64,000 bases of DNA from Galaxea fascicularis (taxonomy: Eukaryota; Cnidaria; Anthozoa; Scleractinia; Euphylliidae): assembly GCA_948470475.1 (NCBI GenBank), contig OX419337.1, positions 2,187,123 through 2,251,122 of the forward strand, written 5' to 3'. A program made the position numbers and the translations under genes. The notes under the pieces were generated by a model. The model did no database searches, was not told the DNA's origin, and was given only the letters and a program-made list of their open reading frames with translations. This document shows positions 27,151-37,921 of the stretch, piece by piece (the stretch's first letter is position 1; each line of letters starts with the position of its first letter).

Positions 27151-29376
27151 TTCCCAAAGAACAATAGCTCCTTAACCGGTCAGAATTGGTCAAGTTCGCA
27201 CGTGGTTTGCTCCAGGAAGGCGGGCGTTTTCCGAAACTCCAGAGACTTCTCGGGCCTAATTTGCTATGCATTTCAAAAACGAAAACGTTTTCAGGTGGGA
27301 CATTTTGCGATCAATTTCCCTTTTCGTGTCTTGAAACCACAGTGAAAGATTAGCGTTTCAGCAGAAGTGCATCGCAGTTTTCAAAAAAGGCTTTTGGGGC
27401 CCCTTAGGTTTTCGGGACTGAAACGGACCGAAGGTCGTCCATCATTCCGTAGGTAATGGCCGCTCGCTCGCGGCGAACCCAGGTTTGGTCCTCTTAACAT
27501 GAGGATAACTGAGCTCTGCGAAGCTCGACAGGAAACGATACTCTCCTACAGACGAATCGGCGGTGAACAGCAAGAGGATGTGGAAGTTTCAAAGGCGATG
27601 AAAGACTATTTTCACCTTTGGATTGCTTCATTTTTTTTTTACAACGCAACCTAACATGTTTGCACGACCGTGGAAGCCGAATCGCGGACTTGAAATGGAT
27701 TTTTAGACGACCAGGAAAGAGGCTACAGCCAGGTAAATGGCGCTTTTGAATTTCGATTTTCTCTCGGAAATTTATTTGACCGATCCTTCGAAATGGTATA
27801 GTGTTCGCACACCTGATTTTCAATTTGTTTTCACAGGCTTGGAAAGTTGCGCCATATTTTACCGTGCAGGGATCGATGTGATATTTCCAAGATATATTTT
27901 TCTCACCTCTTTGAATTGTGATGAAGCTCCGTCGCGGCTCAAAATGACACGATACTCTCCTACAGACGAATTGGCAGTGAATAGCAAGAGGATGTGGAGG
28001 TTTCAAAGGCGATGAAAGACTATTTTCAAGTTCGGATATCTTCATTTTTGTTTTTCACAACGCAACCTAACATGTTTGCACGACCGTGGAAGCCGAATCG
28101 CGGACTTCAAAAATGGATTTTTAGACGACTACAGCCAAGTAAATGGCGCTATTGACTTTTGATTTTCTCTCGGAGACGAGTCGGCCGTTTAAAACAGAGG
28201 ATATGGAGATCTTAAAGCGAGGAAAAAACCATTTTGCGTTTCGGACCGCTCTCTCACTTTTTTTTTTTAAAAACGAACATGGTGCTCAAATATTACAGCC
28301 GAACTGTGGACGGATTTTGTGCGACCCAGGAAGAGGCTGCACCCAGGTAAATATTTTTTTGAATGTCGATTTTCTCTTGGAGAATTGTTTGACCAATTCT
28401 TTGAGTCGACCATTGTGTTGTATTCTCATTTTTCGGCTCGCCAAGTCGCATTTTATTCACAATGGTTTTCAACAATGGGGAAGCCAATTGAAAGACAGCG
28501 TGTTTGTACACTCGCAACAAAGTTTTTCTCGCTGCTAACAACACAATCCTTGTTTACTTCCATACAATTTTCTGTTATAAAAACGGTATGTCGATCCGTT
28601 TGTCTCTTTTCATTTGTGGTTGTCTTTAGAAATGCAAAGCCTTGTTGTATTTTGCCTGTCAGTGTGGTGACACTATATGCGAACGGCTACGGTGAACAAA
28701 ATATTTTTTGCTGTCCGAATTTTTTTTTTTTTTTCGTGATGGACCACCAAAACCTCGGGGATTGTTTCTCGAAGCATTCCCGTTTCAAGAAGGTTTAAAG
28801 CCTACCGTTCTCGTTCCTATGCATTGTCATTAATTTTTTCCTCGTCTCGACCAAAACTGGATTCATGCAAACACAAACAAAACCCACGAAGGAATTATAC
28901 GCTGGATGACATGATACGGCAAAACAAAATCATCGCCGTAACCTCAGTCTTAATAATATTGTACAAAAGGAGAGGCCGGTTTCGGCCGGTGTAAGACTCA
29001 TTAAAAATATTTTGACAAGATGACTTGACGTGTTTCTTTGTCAATGAATCCCGCAAGTGGGCGACGTCAGGAACTGTGTGGTTTTTTCATTCATCCATGA
29101 AATTTTGTTTTTCTCTTTTTTGTTTGAGCGCCAACGAGGTTTTTTCATACACCCAGGAACTTTGATTTTTTTTTTCTTTTGGAACGTCAATGATTGCCTG
29201 TCTTAAATTGTTTCTGTATGCCAAATCCGTTCGTTTTTTTCCATTCATTGACCCGCGCGAAACCTTCATCGCGCCGGGTCTGTTTTCTTATCTCAAATAT
29301 CCACTGATTTCCCCCCGCGCGCTTCACCCAACCCCTGCTGCGTGATCTCTGCCCGTAGGGACCACCCTTTCAATGT
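27151..29376. other. Right-end non-coding region of the Polinton
   Basis: About 2.2 kb without a convincing gene. It contains the 414-bp repeats (listed separately), several T-runs and a short GC palindrome GGCCGGTTTCGGCCGG near 28975. Short frames on both strands are repeat-derived. It could hold control sequence, an origin or a degraded cargo gene. Confidence 0.5.
27536..28450. repeat. Right subterminal tandem repeat, about 414-bp unit, two copies and a diverged third
   Basis: CGATACTCTCCTACAGACGA starts at 27536 and at 27950 (period 414). Both are followed by AACGCAACCTAACATGTTTG and later GATTTTCTCTCGGA. A third, weaker copy covers about 28182-28450. Confidence 0.85.
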
Positions 29377-29635
29377 CGACCACCCGCGTGTCAGGCCCAA
29401 GTCTCCGCCGCGACCGCCAGCGTGCCAGGCGCAAGTCAACCATGTTCCTTCCACTATGTTTGAAAAACGTTCATCCGTTTGTGTGTTTCTTGTCGCGTAT
29501 GGAGAAAACATACCTCATTTGCATATATGCTAATTTATGCAAATGAGCAGTTACCACGTGACTTTTTTTCTGCGTTCTGATTGGTCCCAAAGGGGGGTCG
29601 CGTGCCGAGGCCCTAGGGGGGCCCATAGTACTACT
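29377..29635 (-). repeat. Right terminal inverted repeat of the Polinton, 259 bp
   Basis: Its reverse complement begins AGTAGTACTATGGGCC and follows the left repeat with only a couple of differences apart from the single copy of the 34-bp unit. It carries the CCAAT, CACGTG and octamer-palindrome motifs. Confidence 0.95.
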
Positions 29636-29641
29636 ATTTCA
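29636..29641. repeat. Polinton target-site duplication, right copy (ATTTCA)
   Basis: An exact match to 10609-10614, directly outside the right terminal repeat. Confidence 0.93.
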
Positions 29642-30219
29642 CTACAAAACTGATCTTTCTTGTGTCCTATTTTATGGTCTTGGCAATTCTCCTTACACTT
29701 TGTACTGTGTAGTACAAGTAAATCCATGTCTCTTTCAAAGTCCTTTGCAGGAAAGATTGTACTAAAACTGTGTGAAACTTTGGAACATTTAGAGTCAAAA
29801 AGGCTTCTCCATAGAGATATAAAGGGTGCCAACATTCTTCTTACAGTGGTAAACAATATGTACCATCCAATGCTCATCGATTTTGGAAAGGCTATTCGGC
29901 TGTCTGATACTCCTTCAAAAAAGAAATCCTTGACTGCTTACAAGCAAGGAGAGTACAGAAGAAAACACCGTCATATAGCCCAGAAATAGTTATTGGCCAG
30001 CCACCATCTTTTTCTTTGGCCATGTTTTCATTTGGGATAGTCATGGCAGATGTCAGTGGCAAAGTCAAAATGGGAAGTTATTTTTCAGGAAGGACAAAGA
30101 AAATGCTTGCAATGAGATCCAAAGTTAAGGTGTACTGTTTCATACCTTCTCTCACAGCTGAAAACAAGTCTGTAACTTTACCAACAGTGGCTATCAACTC
30201 TTTTATGATCAAAGAATAA

Positions 30220-30471
30220 TATCAAATTTCTGTTTAGAAAGGAAAACCAATGAAAAGATTATCTATACACGAATTCTTCAACTGAATCAATAATTAAAAG
30301 TTTCTATGCAAAACCAAGGTAAAAAATTACTATGGGTAAAGCATAAAGGTTGGGGGTTGTGTAGGGACCAGTTCTAACATGAAATGTAAACTACAAAAGT
30401 CAGAACAGCTAGGCTTGAAGTGAACAAACACACTATGTTGCAATTCAGTTTCTTTTTTTGTGGTTGACTGG
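30220..30471. other. Intergenic, no supported feature
   Basis: AT-rich sequence after the kinase remnant; nothing recognised. Confidence 0.5.
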
Positions 30472-31569
30472 TAAAAGTCTCCTGTTGGTCAAGTTGTTAA
30501 AATAAAAAACAAAATCAGGGTTGTAAGGAGCAGCAAAAAATTATTCATTCATTAGTTTATTGAGTGTCCATGCTCAAATTTAACAAAAACAACGCAGATT
30601 CTTCAGTTGTTGTAGCATTCACTGTTGGGTTTTCAAAATGTGGTCATTTTTCGGAAGCCCACCATCAAGATGTGGTCATCTTTAGGTGGGCAGTGAAAAC
30701 TACAACAACTGAAAATTGACAGTCATGTCCAGAAGATTCTTGTTTTGATAATCATTATATGATGTATTGCAACCCTGATTTTGTGAAATCTACAGGATAT
30801 ATGTATCATTTTACAACTTTATTTATCATCAACAAAGTGGCTGAAGTAAGGCCTCCTAATCCAACTTGTCAGCAAAAAAATTATACTGTAGATGGAAACA
30901 CAGTTATCTGACAGTTATCCATGCTAGTATGCAGGTTTTAATGTATAGTTTAAGGCCAGGATAAGAAATGTGCAAACTGTTGGTGTGAATTTAATATGGA
31001 TGAAAATACAGTCAATGATCTAAAAGTCTCCTGTTGGTCAAGTTGTTAAAATAAAAAACAAAATCAGGGTTGTAAGGAGCAACAAAAAATTATTCATTCA
31101 TTAGTTTGTTGAGTGTCCATGCTCAAATTTAACAAAAACAATGCAGATTCTTCAGTTGTTGTAGCATTCACTGTTGGGTTTTCAAAATGTGGTCATTTTT
31201 CGGAAGCCCACCATCAAGATGTGGTCATCTTTAGGTGGGCAGTGAAAACTACAACAACTGAAAATTGACAGTCATGTCCAGAAGATTCTTGTTTTGATAA
31301 TCATTATATGATGTATTGCAACCCTGATTTTGTGAAATCTACAGGATATATGTATCATTTTACAACTTTATTTATCATCAACAAAGTGGCTGAAGTAAGG
31401 CCTCCTAGTCCAACTTGTCAGCAAAAAATTATACTGTAGATGGAAACACAGTTATCTGACAGTTATCCATGCTAGTATGCAGGTTTTTATGTATAGTTTA
31501 AGGCCAGGATAAGAAATGTGCAAACTGTTGGTGTGAATTTAATATGGATGAAAATACAGTCAATGATCT
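30472..31569. repeat. Tandem duplication, 549-bp unit, nearly identical; related third piece at 32055-32250
   Basis: TAAAAGTCTCCTGTTGGTCA starts at 30472 and 31021. The copies differ at only a few bases. The segment with TGTGGTCATTTTT...GGATGTGGTCATCTTTAGG recurs in a diverged third copy at about 32055-32250. No coding content was seen. Confidence 0.92.
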
Positions 31570-33672
31570 CACTACTGGACCTTTGTCCAGTAGAATTGCT
31601 TTGGTCTGTTCACTTTAACTTTAGTCAAATTTCTCCTTTGAAACTTCTAGTTTTAGTTCTTAAGCAACCCAACCCATTGTGTGATCATTGGCTTTAAATA
31701 ATCAAGTAATAGAAGATGTGCTCAGCTAATGTCCCCTTTGTTTTACTCTGGGTATTTTATGACTATAGGTTCTGACTCAGAATTGGGACTAGGACCCTTT
31801 CTGTAATACCTCTATTCTCTTGGTAATTTGCAGAACAATTTGAACTTCAATATTGAATGCAAGCAATCCTCAAAGCAAGCATTTTATAACCCTAAAACTT
31901 CTACAACCCTTGCCCCTGTTTCTACAGCGACTGACAGCCTCTAAAATAAGGCTGAACACCAAGGTTTCAGGTTAATTAGCCTTTTTTGTGATTTTTTTAG
32001 TAATTAGTTCTCGTCTGTTACATTATTAGATCAGACTCCTTTTCTGTTTGTGTTGTTAAGAGCAACAATTAAAACCAGGTTTGCAAAGAAGGAACAGGAA
32101 AAATTTATTCACTCAGGAATTTGTAAGCATTTTCTCAATTTGTTGTGGTATTCACTGTTGGGTTTTCAAATGTGGTCATTTTTAGGGAACCCACCATTAG
32201 GATGTGGTCATCTTTAGGTGGTCAGTAAAAGCTACAACATCTAAACAGTTGTTGATGACTAAAAATTTCTTTCTCGAATTGGGAGGGAGAATAGGACTGA
32301 CACAAATTATGGGTGAGAAGGAGGCTAATCCCAACCATGTTTTAAGGAAGTTCACATAAATTGATACAATGAAAATTAGTTTGCTTGTTTTCGTTGTTTC
32401 AAATAGTGACTGAAGTAGGGTTCCCTCCTGGAGATGGGTCGCAGTTACAGTAATTTTCCGGATTTGAGTTGTAAGCAACAGTAAAATGAAACTTCCAAAA
32501 TGGCATAAACAACCTAACAAATCTCTATTTGATACTCACTTAAGCTTCTTAGAGAACATACTTAACCAAAATGACTTTTCCATCTTTTTTTCCCGATTAT
32601 ATCATATGTATTTGCCTAATATTATTTTTATTATTATGACACCATTTCCCTTCAGTGATAGTTAATTGTAGTTTCCAGTTACCTATACCTATCATTTAAA
32701 CTGAACCACCTGATAACTGTATATGTAACAGCCAAGATTGTAAATTAATCACAGAAGCAAAACGAATCAAAACTATGGCAAATATCAAATGCACAACACT
32801 TTCAACCGTAAGGCAAAGGTTATGTAAGTCGCTATATTTGCTCCTTAGCAAATTTGAATTTTATGTTACGCAAATATGCAAATTTAGGATGCAGTCAAAT
32901 TTATAGCAATTTATTGTTTTCACTCTTAAGGCAAATACAAGTAAATTATATGCAGATGTGCTTTTTTGGTGTCCTTCCAAAACAAGAGCAAACCGCTGAA
33001 AATTAACGTTTTTGCAACACTTTTTGTCAGCATTTGCTGTCACACTCAAACTGCTATCTTTGCAAAGAAAGTAAATCTGAGCAAATTTGTAGAAGTGTTG
33101 GAGATTTGCACCTGTGGCAAATATGAAGAAAATTTGCATCAAATCTTACATTTACTTGACATTTGTGCACAAATTCCTGTAAAACAAATATGCAAGTTTG
33201 CTCACTTTACCTGTCGGTGCAAATTTAATCCAAATTTAGAGCCCCGAATTTACAACACATTTGCTCAACTTGCAAACATTCGTAAATCCGTTTTTTCGTC
33301 CAGTGAGAGAGCCTCTGGAGGACGCACTTTTGGTGGGTTTAGAATGTTAATAAATGTAGTGGATTTTATGTACGGATGCATGGAACTGGCCCAGAATGAG
33401 TTAAGACTTGGAACAGAAGGTGAAATTTGATCAAATCTGGGTAAAAACTATCTGGGCTACCATGACGAAAAAAAACGGTGAAATGCCTTTATACGCAGTA
33501 ACTGGAAAGGCAAGACCTACTGTAAAAGTTCCATATTCAATTCACTCACAAACCTTAGAGAACTTGTTTTTCTAGCCCATGTAATAGTGCCATTCGCACT
33601 TTTAATTTGTTTTAAACCTCGTCAACTCGGAATGGTTCTTTCTTCGCTTCATTCAGCTAGGTCAGAAATCAG
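31570..33672. repeat. Repeat-rich intergenic, including an inverted relative of the 1.4-2.3-kb minisatellite
   Basis: From about 32860 to 33305 the sequence is dense in CAAATTTGC-like words and ends in GTAAATCCGTTTTTTCGTCCAG, the reverse complement of the left edge near 1375. The open frame at 32966-33430 is probably a by-product of this repeat. Nothing else was recognised apart from the diverged copy of the 549-bp unit. Confidence 0.55.
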
Positions 33673-34973
33673 TTAAGGTATCATGGTAGGTGGATTTTGA
33701 CGAAAAATAGAAAAAAAATTTTTTTTGCTGTTCAAATTGAGAAGACTGAGATAAATATTTTGCAAAAAGAATGAGAAAAAAAGCTTTTTTACTTTTTAAG
33801 ATAAAGAGAAAAACTATTTGTGAATCTCATTAACCGCTGACGGTGCGTTGACAAGTTCCTGTCATCTCTAATTAAAATTTACCTTCGGTTGTCACCTGTA
33901 ACGCGAATGCGGTGTGATAGTTAATTTGAACGAAAGAGACTTGCACGCGAACTGTTCTTGACTCGGTTGTTTTTATCGCTAGTTGGCTTTTGTTCTTGAC
34001 AAGCTTAGCTTTTGAAGTTCTTAATGTCCGGACGAAAACGCAAGAAAACGTCTTGTCCGTTTGCGTCTTCGAAGAAGCCGAAGAAGCGAAAATCTGGAAT
34101 CAAGGAATTTTGTGTGGAACTGAACAAGCAAGATCTTTGGCTCTGAGCGACCGTGGGTCGTACTACAGCCAAGACGAATGGTTATTGGAGAGCACTAGTC
34201 CCGCCAATTAAGCCGTAGAGCAACCTGCAGCAAGTGATAGTCGCACGAAAATATCGTTGAGAACGAACTGATTTTCGTGCCAGAATTGAAGACGTCTGTT
34301 TAATTCAAGTTGTCATAAGCCATTGTTGTTGTAAACTGACCCGTGCCGACATCTGTCAATGCGTCATTAAATCTTCTTACATGCTGGGATTTTTAACACC
34401 TAATCACAGAAATCTCATAAAACGTTTTTCGTCTTTTTCTCGATAACATAAAACTGCATATAAGTGTGAACATTTTTAGTTCGTTTACGCGCGTCTTCCG
34501 ACGGAATTAGCTGAAAATCGGCAGCCATTTTCAAGGATAGTTTGTTCGAAAAACCGTGTCGGGCTTTGTTTAATTTCGCTTCCGTTTCCGAGTTATGGCC
34601 TCTTTTGTACAAAGGAACGTCCTCATGGACAACATGAAACTTTAGGAGGTTGTAAAAAAAAAAACCAAACCGCATCTGAAAAATCGCAGACACGGTTTTT
34701 GAGGGTGATGTGTGAGAAAACATTTCCGATATTAATCGCGCCGATCCGATAATTCACGCGCGGAAACGAACCAATTTAAGCGAAGCTGTGTTTCTGGGCA
34801 TTTCTTTTAATATCACTGCAACACTGACTTTTTAGAAAATTTCAAAGATATGATTGTACTGTATAACTATTAAGCTTTCAGAAAATGTATAGGTTGATGA
34901 GGTTTTCTTTCAAAGCGTCAGCGTAAGGGTGCGATTTCCAAACACTGTCAATCCACCTACCATGATACCTTAA
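33673..34973. mobile_element. TTAA-flanked non-autonomous DNA transposon, 1293 bp (piggyBac-like)
   Basis: TTAA at 33673-33676 and 34970-34973 flank 20-bp perfect inverted ends GGTATCATGGTAGGTGGATT (33677-33696 and 34950-34969). A TTAA target is diagnostic of piggyBac-type transposition. No transposase is present. Confidence 0.88.
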
Positions 34974-35851
34974 TACGGTGTCAATATAATTAACGTTAAC
35001 ATATACCTTCAGAGGTGTCTCGCGTCTAAGCGATGTGGCGCGTTCGGTCTAAACTGTAGATACACAAACCCCTATATCAAATACACTCCTTTTTTTAGGC
35101 TGAACATTCTTATTCTTCTGCCGATTTTAGGCTGAAAATGTTCTTGTGTCATTATATTCTTAGATAACAGTGCATGGCATTTCCGTTTTAGAATGTGTTG
35201 GGGTCTCAATTATAATAGTTGAGGTAATTTCGGAGCCATACTGCAGCCAATAAAGCCTAATATGACACACCTAACTTCTTGAAGAAATGTTATTAGCATC
35301 AAACATACGGTTGGTACTAGTGTTGATTTGTTTTTTTTGTTTTGTTTTGTTTTTTTTTGCTACTTTTGCCGTTTAGAAAAAGAGGTTTAGTTGAAAACAT
35401 GTAATTGTATTGTATTTACAAATTTGCATCACACAAAATGATATTCTTTTCCAAATCTCAGCCTCAGATTTTTTCTTAAAATATTCTTAAAATTTCGCAA
35501 ATTTTAGCCTCGATATTCTAATAAAATGTATTCTAAGAAAAAGGTAATAGCTTATAAAGCTGGCTATCACACGATACGAAGAATTTTCAAGTAAAATGAA
35601 TTGTCGAATTTGTTACGACCTCTAAATACGCGCGTCCGAATCACAGCTACAAGACAAAGCGAATTTGTCTTTCGCTAGTTTAATTTGTTCTTCGGTTTCC
35701 GGACCTAAAGCGCTTTAAAAAAAGTGTCTGCGTTTTGCCATAGTCAATTACAGTAAAAAGTTATAGAAAATTTTCAAAAATGTATTAAAACAAGGAGGAA
35801 TGATCGAACAAAAATCGCTCTCGGAGAAAAAAAACAACAAGCGACGTTTTC
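34974..35851. repeat. Interrupted copy of the TTAA element family found at 50487-51186
   Basis: From ACCTTCAGAGGTGTC (about 35005) to about 35830 the sequence follows 50495-50850 closely, for example CGACCTCTAAATACGCG and GTGTCTGCGTTTTGCCATA. A block of about 470 bp (about 35084-35549) has no counterpart there, so this copy has an insertion. Confidence 0.75.
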
Positions 35852-36332
35852 TTATGCCCGGTCCCCACTCGCGACGCAAGCATGAGCTTAAGCACAAGCA
35901 TACGACGCTTATGCTTATGCTTATGCTTATGCTTATGCTTATGCTTATGTCAATCATGTCCTCACTGGAAATAACGGCGACATAAGCGTAAGCGTAAGAA
36001 GAAGAATAAGAGGAAGAACGCAAAGATTTGATATTATTATGCTTACGCTTATGCTTAAGGTCGGCACACACGAGGGGACTAGTCCCTGCGACTAGTCCCT
36101 GCAACAAGTCGCGGGGACAAGTCCCATCGAGTGAACTAGCCACTTTTGACAAAAAATCTAGTCGCAGGAACCAAAATTTAGTCCCTGCGACTTGTCCCAC
36201 GAATTCAAACTGGTTTGAATTTGTGGGACTAGTCCCTGCGACGCACACACGGTGGGACTAGTCCCTGCGACCAGTCCCTTCGTGTAAACTCTTCAAGGGA
36301 CTAGTTGCGTCGCAAGTGAGGACCGGGCTTTA
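35852..36332. mobile_element. TWA-flanked element built of palindromic words (PIF/Harbinger-like), 475 bp
   Basis: TTA at 35852-35854 and 36330-36332 flank inverted ends TGCCCGGTCCCCACTCGCGA and AGCCCGGTCCTCACTTGCGA. The interior has an ATGCTT hexamer array (35908-35948) and many GGGACTAGTCCCTGCGAC words, each containing a perfect palindrome. A 3-bp TWA duplication fits PIF/Harbinger; no transposase is present. Confidence 0.8.
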
Positions 36333-37921
36333 GCAAGAGCCAAACACAAGACAACATGAAATTCTTTGATAGCTGACAATAACAGCTCTAAATGAAAGAT
36401 ATTAATAATTTATATTTGGATAGGAAACGCGTTTTATGTAATTATGTACAAAGTCTCCCAAAGAAATAATATCATATTCGCGGCATCAGAGTAAGCCACA
36501 CAAGCAAATCACTTTGATCGGTTTTCTGGTTAGGTCCGCACTCGTCTGATTTATTGAAATACTGTACCATGTAACGTAAGAACACTTTAAGGACATTTTC
36601 AGGTTCAAATCGCAAAAAAAAAAAATAAGAACGTACAGCCTCACTCCTAAAATTAGACGTTCTTATTAAAAAACAGAGTGTATATACGAAAAACACTCGG
36701 AAAGGCATTTAATCGGGATGTCACCTTAAGGACCAAGACAACATGAGATGTTAATACCGAGACTGCCAAACCATTTACAGCCTTTAGACGAACTTCGGAA
36801 AACATCTCCTTTGCCAGAGAGTGAAATCTTAAGCCCAACTGTGATGCCGATGGATTCAGTACACTTCTCCAAAATAGTAGCCCTAATTTCGTAAAATATG
36901 TTTTCACATCCTTTTCGCAACTTGATTTTCTCGCGTAACGAGAACACCGAGAGAGAGGCGTCACTTCAAACTGTTCAAATGAAATATCACTTCTTCTTCT
37001 CTTTCATTAGGATTTCAACTTGTTACATGTAAGTTAAGGCTAAATATGAGCGTTATAGTATAGAAAAAGACAGATTTAGTGTCTTGCGCTGATAACAAAA
37101 GCTTGACTCAATTTGGTCATTGCATGATGGCTGTGACTCAAAGCTGTTTTCGCTGACATTGCTGCTGCTGCAGTGGTCCCTGAGCGGCAAGAAACTCAAC
37201 ATCAACAAAAATATTTATAAATCGTTGTTCTTGAAACCAGTTTACGATCATTCCAATTCGTTACCTTTGTGAAATAAGGCAAATACATCAGGAATTAACA
37301 GGGAATTTTGATCTTAATTCGTGGTAAAGAACCATGTTCTCAGTTGAATTTGGTCATTTTGCGTTTCACGTCGTTGTTTTGTGAGGAACAGTGAAGAAAT
37401 ATACAGAAATACAGGCTCGTGCAGAGCTATTGTTCTTGCTCATTAAAGCTGTTGTTTGCGGCCTTCTCCTTGCGGTCTCCTTCATCGATATCAAACGGCG
37501 CTGTTGTTTTAAAAAGCACGGCAAACAATGTAGCACTGATATTGCAAACCCACGCGCAGAGCCATTGACTATGCTCAACGGTATACACCTATTGATGAGT
37601 GGCGTTCGCGTCACCGTTCCAGAACCCGCTGATTTCAAACCTGTGAACCTGACTTCATATTTTCTAGAATTTTATAAACCGAAGACGAAATCAGTTATAC
37701 GTATAACTTACCAATAAGTCTAAATTAGGTAAAATGGCTGGATACTATTGATTCTTCTTGCCCCTCTTTTAGTCATTTATTCACTGTATTTTCAAACTGC
37801 TAACGCTTGTCATTACAGTTCGAATAAGCTGAACGTAATATTCGGTGATCCTCTCTCTCCGTCATTCTTATTCATTCTACAATTTTGACCTCCATTTAGG
37901 TGTTATTCTACTTTACCACTC
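36333..37921. other. Intergenic upstream of the first PAN/fibrinogen-like gene
   Basis: No certain gene. An open frame at 37391-37717 (plus) has a hydrophobic N-terminal segment (LLFLLIKAVVCGLLLAVSF) but no recognised domain and no start context, so it is left unassigned. Confidence 0.4.

Larger units (their letters stand above)
10615..29635 (-). mobile_element. Complete Polinton/Maverick (adintovirus-like) element, 19,021 bp
   Basis: Terminal inverted repeats, an exact 6-bp target duplication and 5'-AG termini define the ends. Inside are the Polinton hallmark genes: protein-primed polymerase B, retroviral-type integrase with chromodomain, A32-type packaging ATPase, adenain-like cysteine protease, double-jelly-roll major capsid protein and penton-like proteins. 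All convincing genes are on the minus strand. The internal sequence is GC-rich while the flanks are AT-rich, a sharp base-composition step at both ends. Every hallmark gene is open from start to stop, so the insertion looks recent and possibly still competent. Whether it makes particles cannot be told from sequence. Confidence 0.97.
9319..30219 (+). pseudogene. Host protein-kinase gene, interrupted by the Polinton and frameshifted
   Basis: Exon 1 is 9319-9616: basic, KKRK-rich, ending in a GTAAAG donor in phase 1. Exon 2 begins at 10386 after a GGCACAG acceptor in matching phase and encodes the start of a kinase N-lobe (glycine loop region VQLGQVVFGQC). A one-base frameshift plus loss of the segment around the ATP-binding lysine follows; the alternate frame then reads an alpha-C-like stretch ending HMFGVNF at the Polinton junction. 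On the right of the Polinton the kinase resumes: catalytic loop HRDIKGANILL and DFGKA around 29820-29890, then a frameshift near 29977 (one C missing before the APE-like motif), then SFGIVMADV at about 30020. The family is eukaryotic Ser/Thr or Tyr kinase; the subfamily is not identified. It is broken by both insertion and frameshifts. Confidence 0.8.

Noticed and set aside
27494..28045. 183-codon minus-strand frame at the right end of the Polinton
   Set aside because: It runs across both copies of the 414-bp repeat and repeats itself, so it is repeat-derived.
10615..29635. Bacterial contamination as the cause of the GC-rich block
   Set aside because: Target duplication, interruption of a host kinase frame, TATA and AATAAA signals and Polinton genes all show a eukaryotic integrated element.
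32966..33430. 154-codon plus-strand frame
   Set aside because: It lies within the AAATTTGC-word repeat related to the minisatellite and has no domain or splice support.
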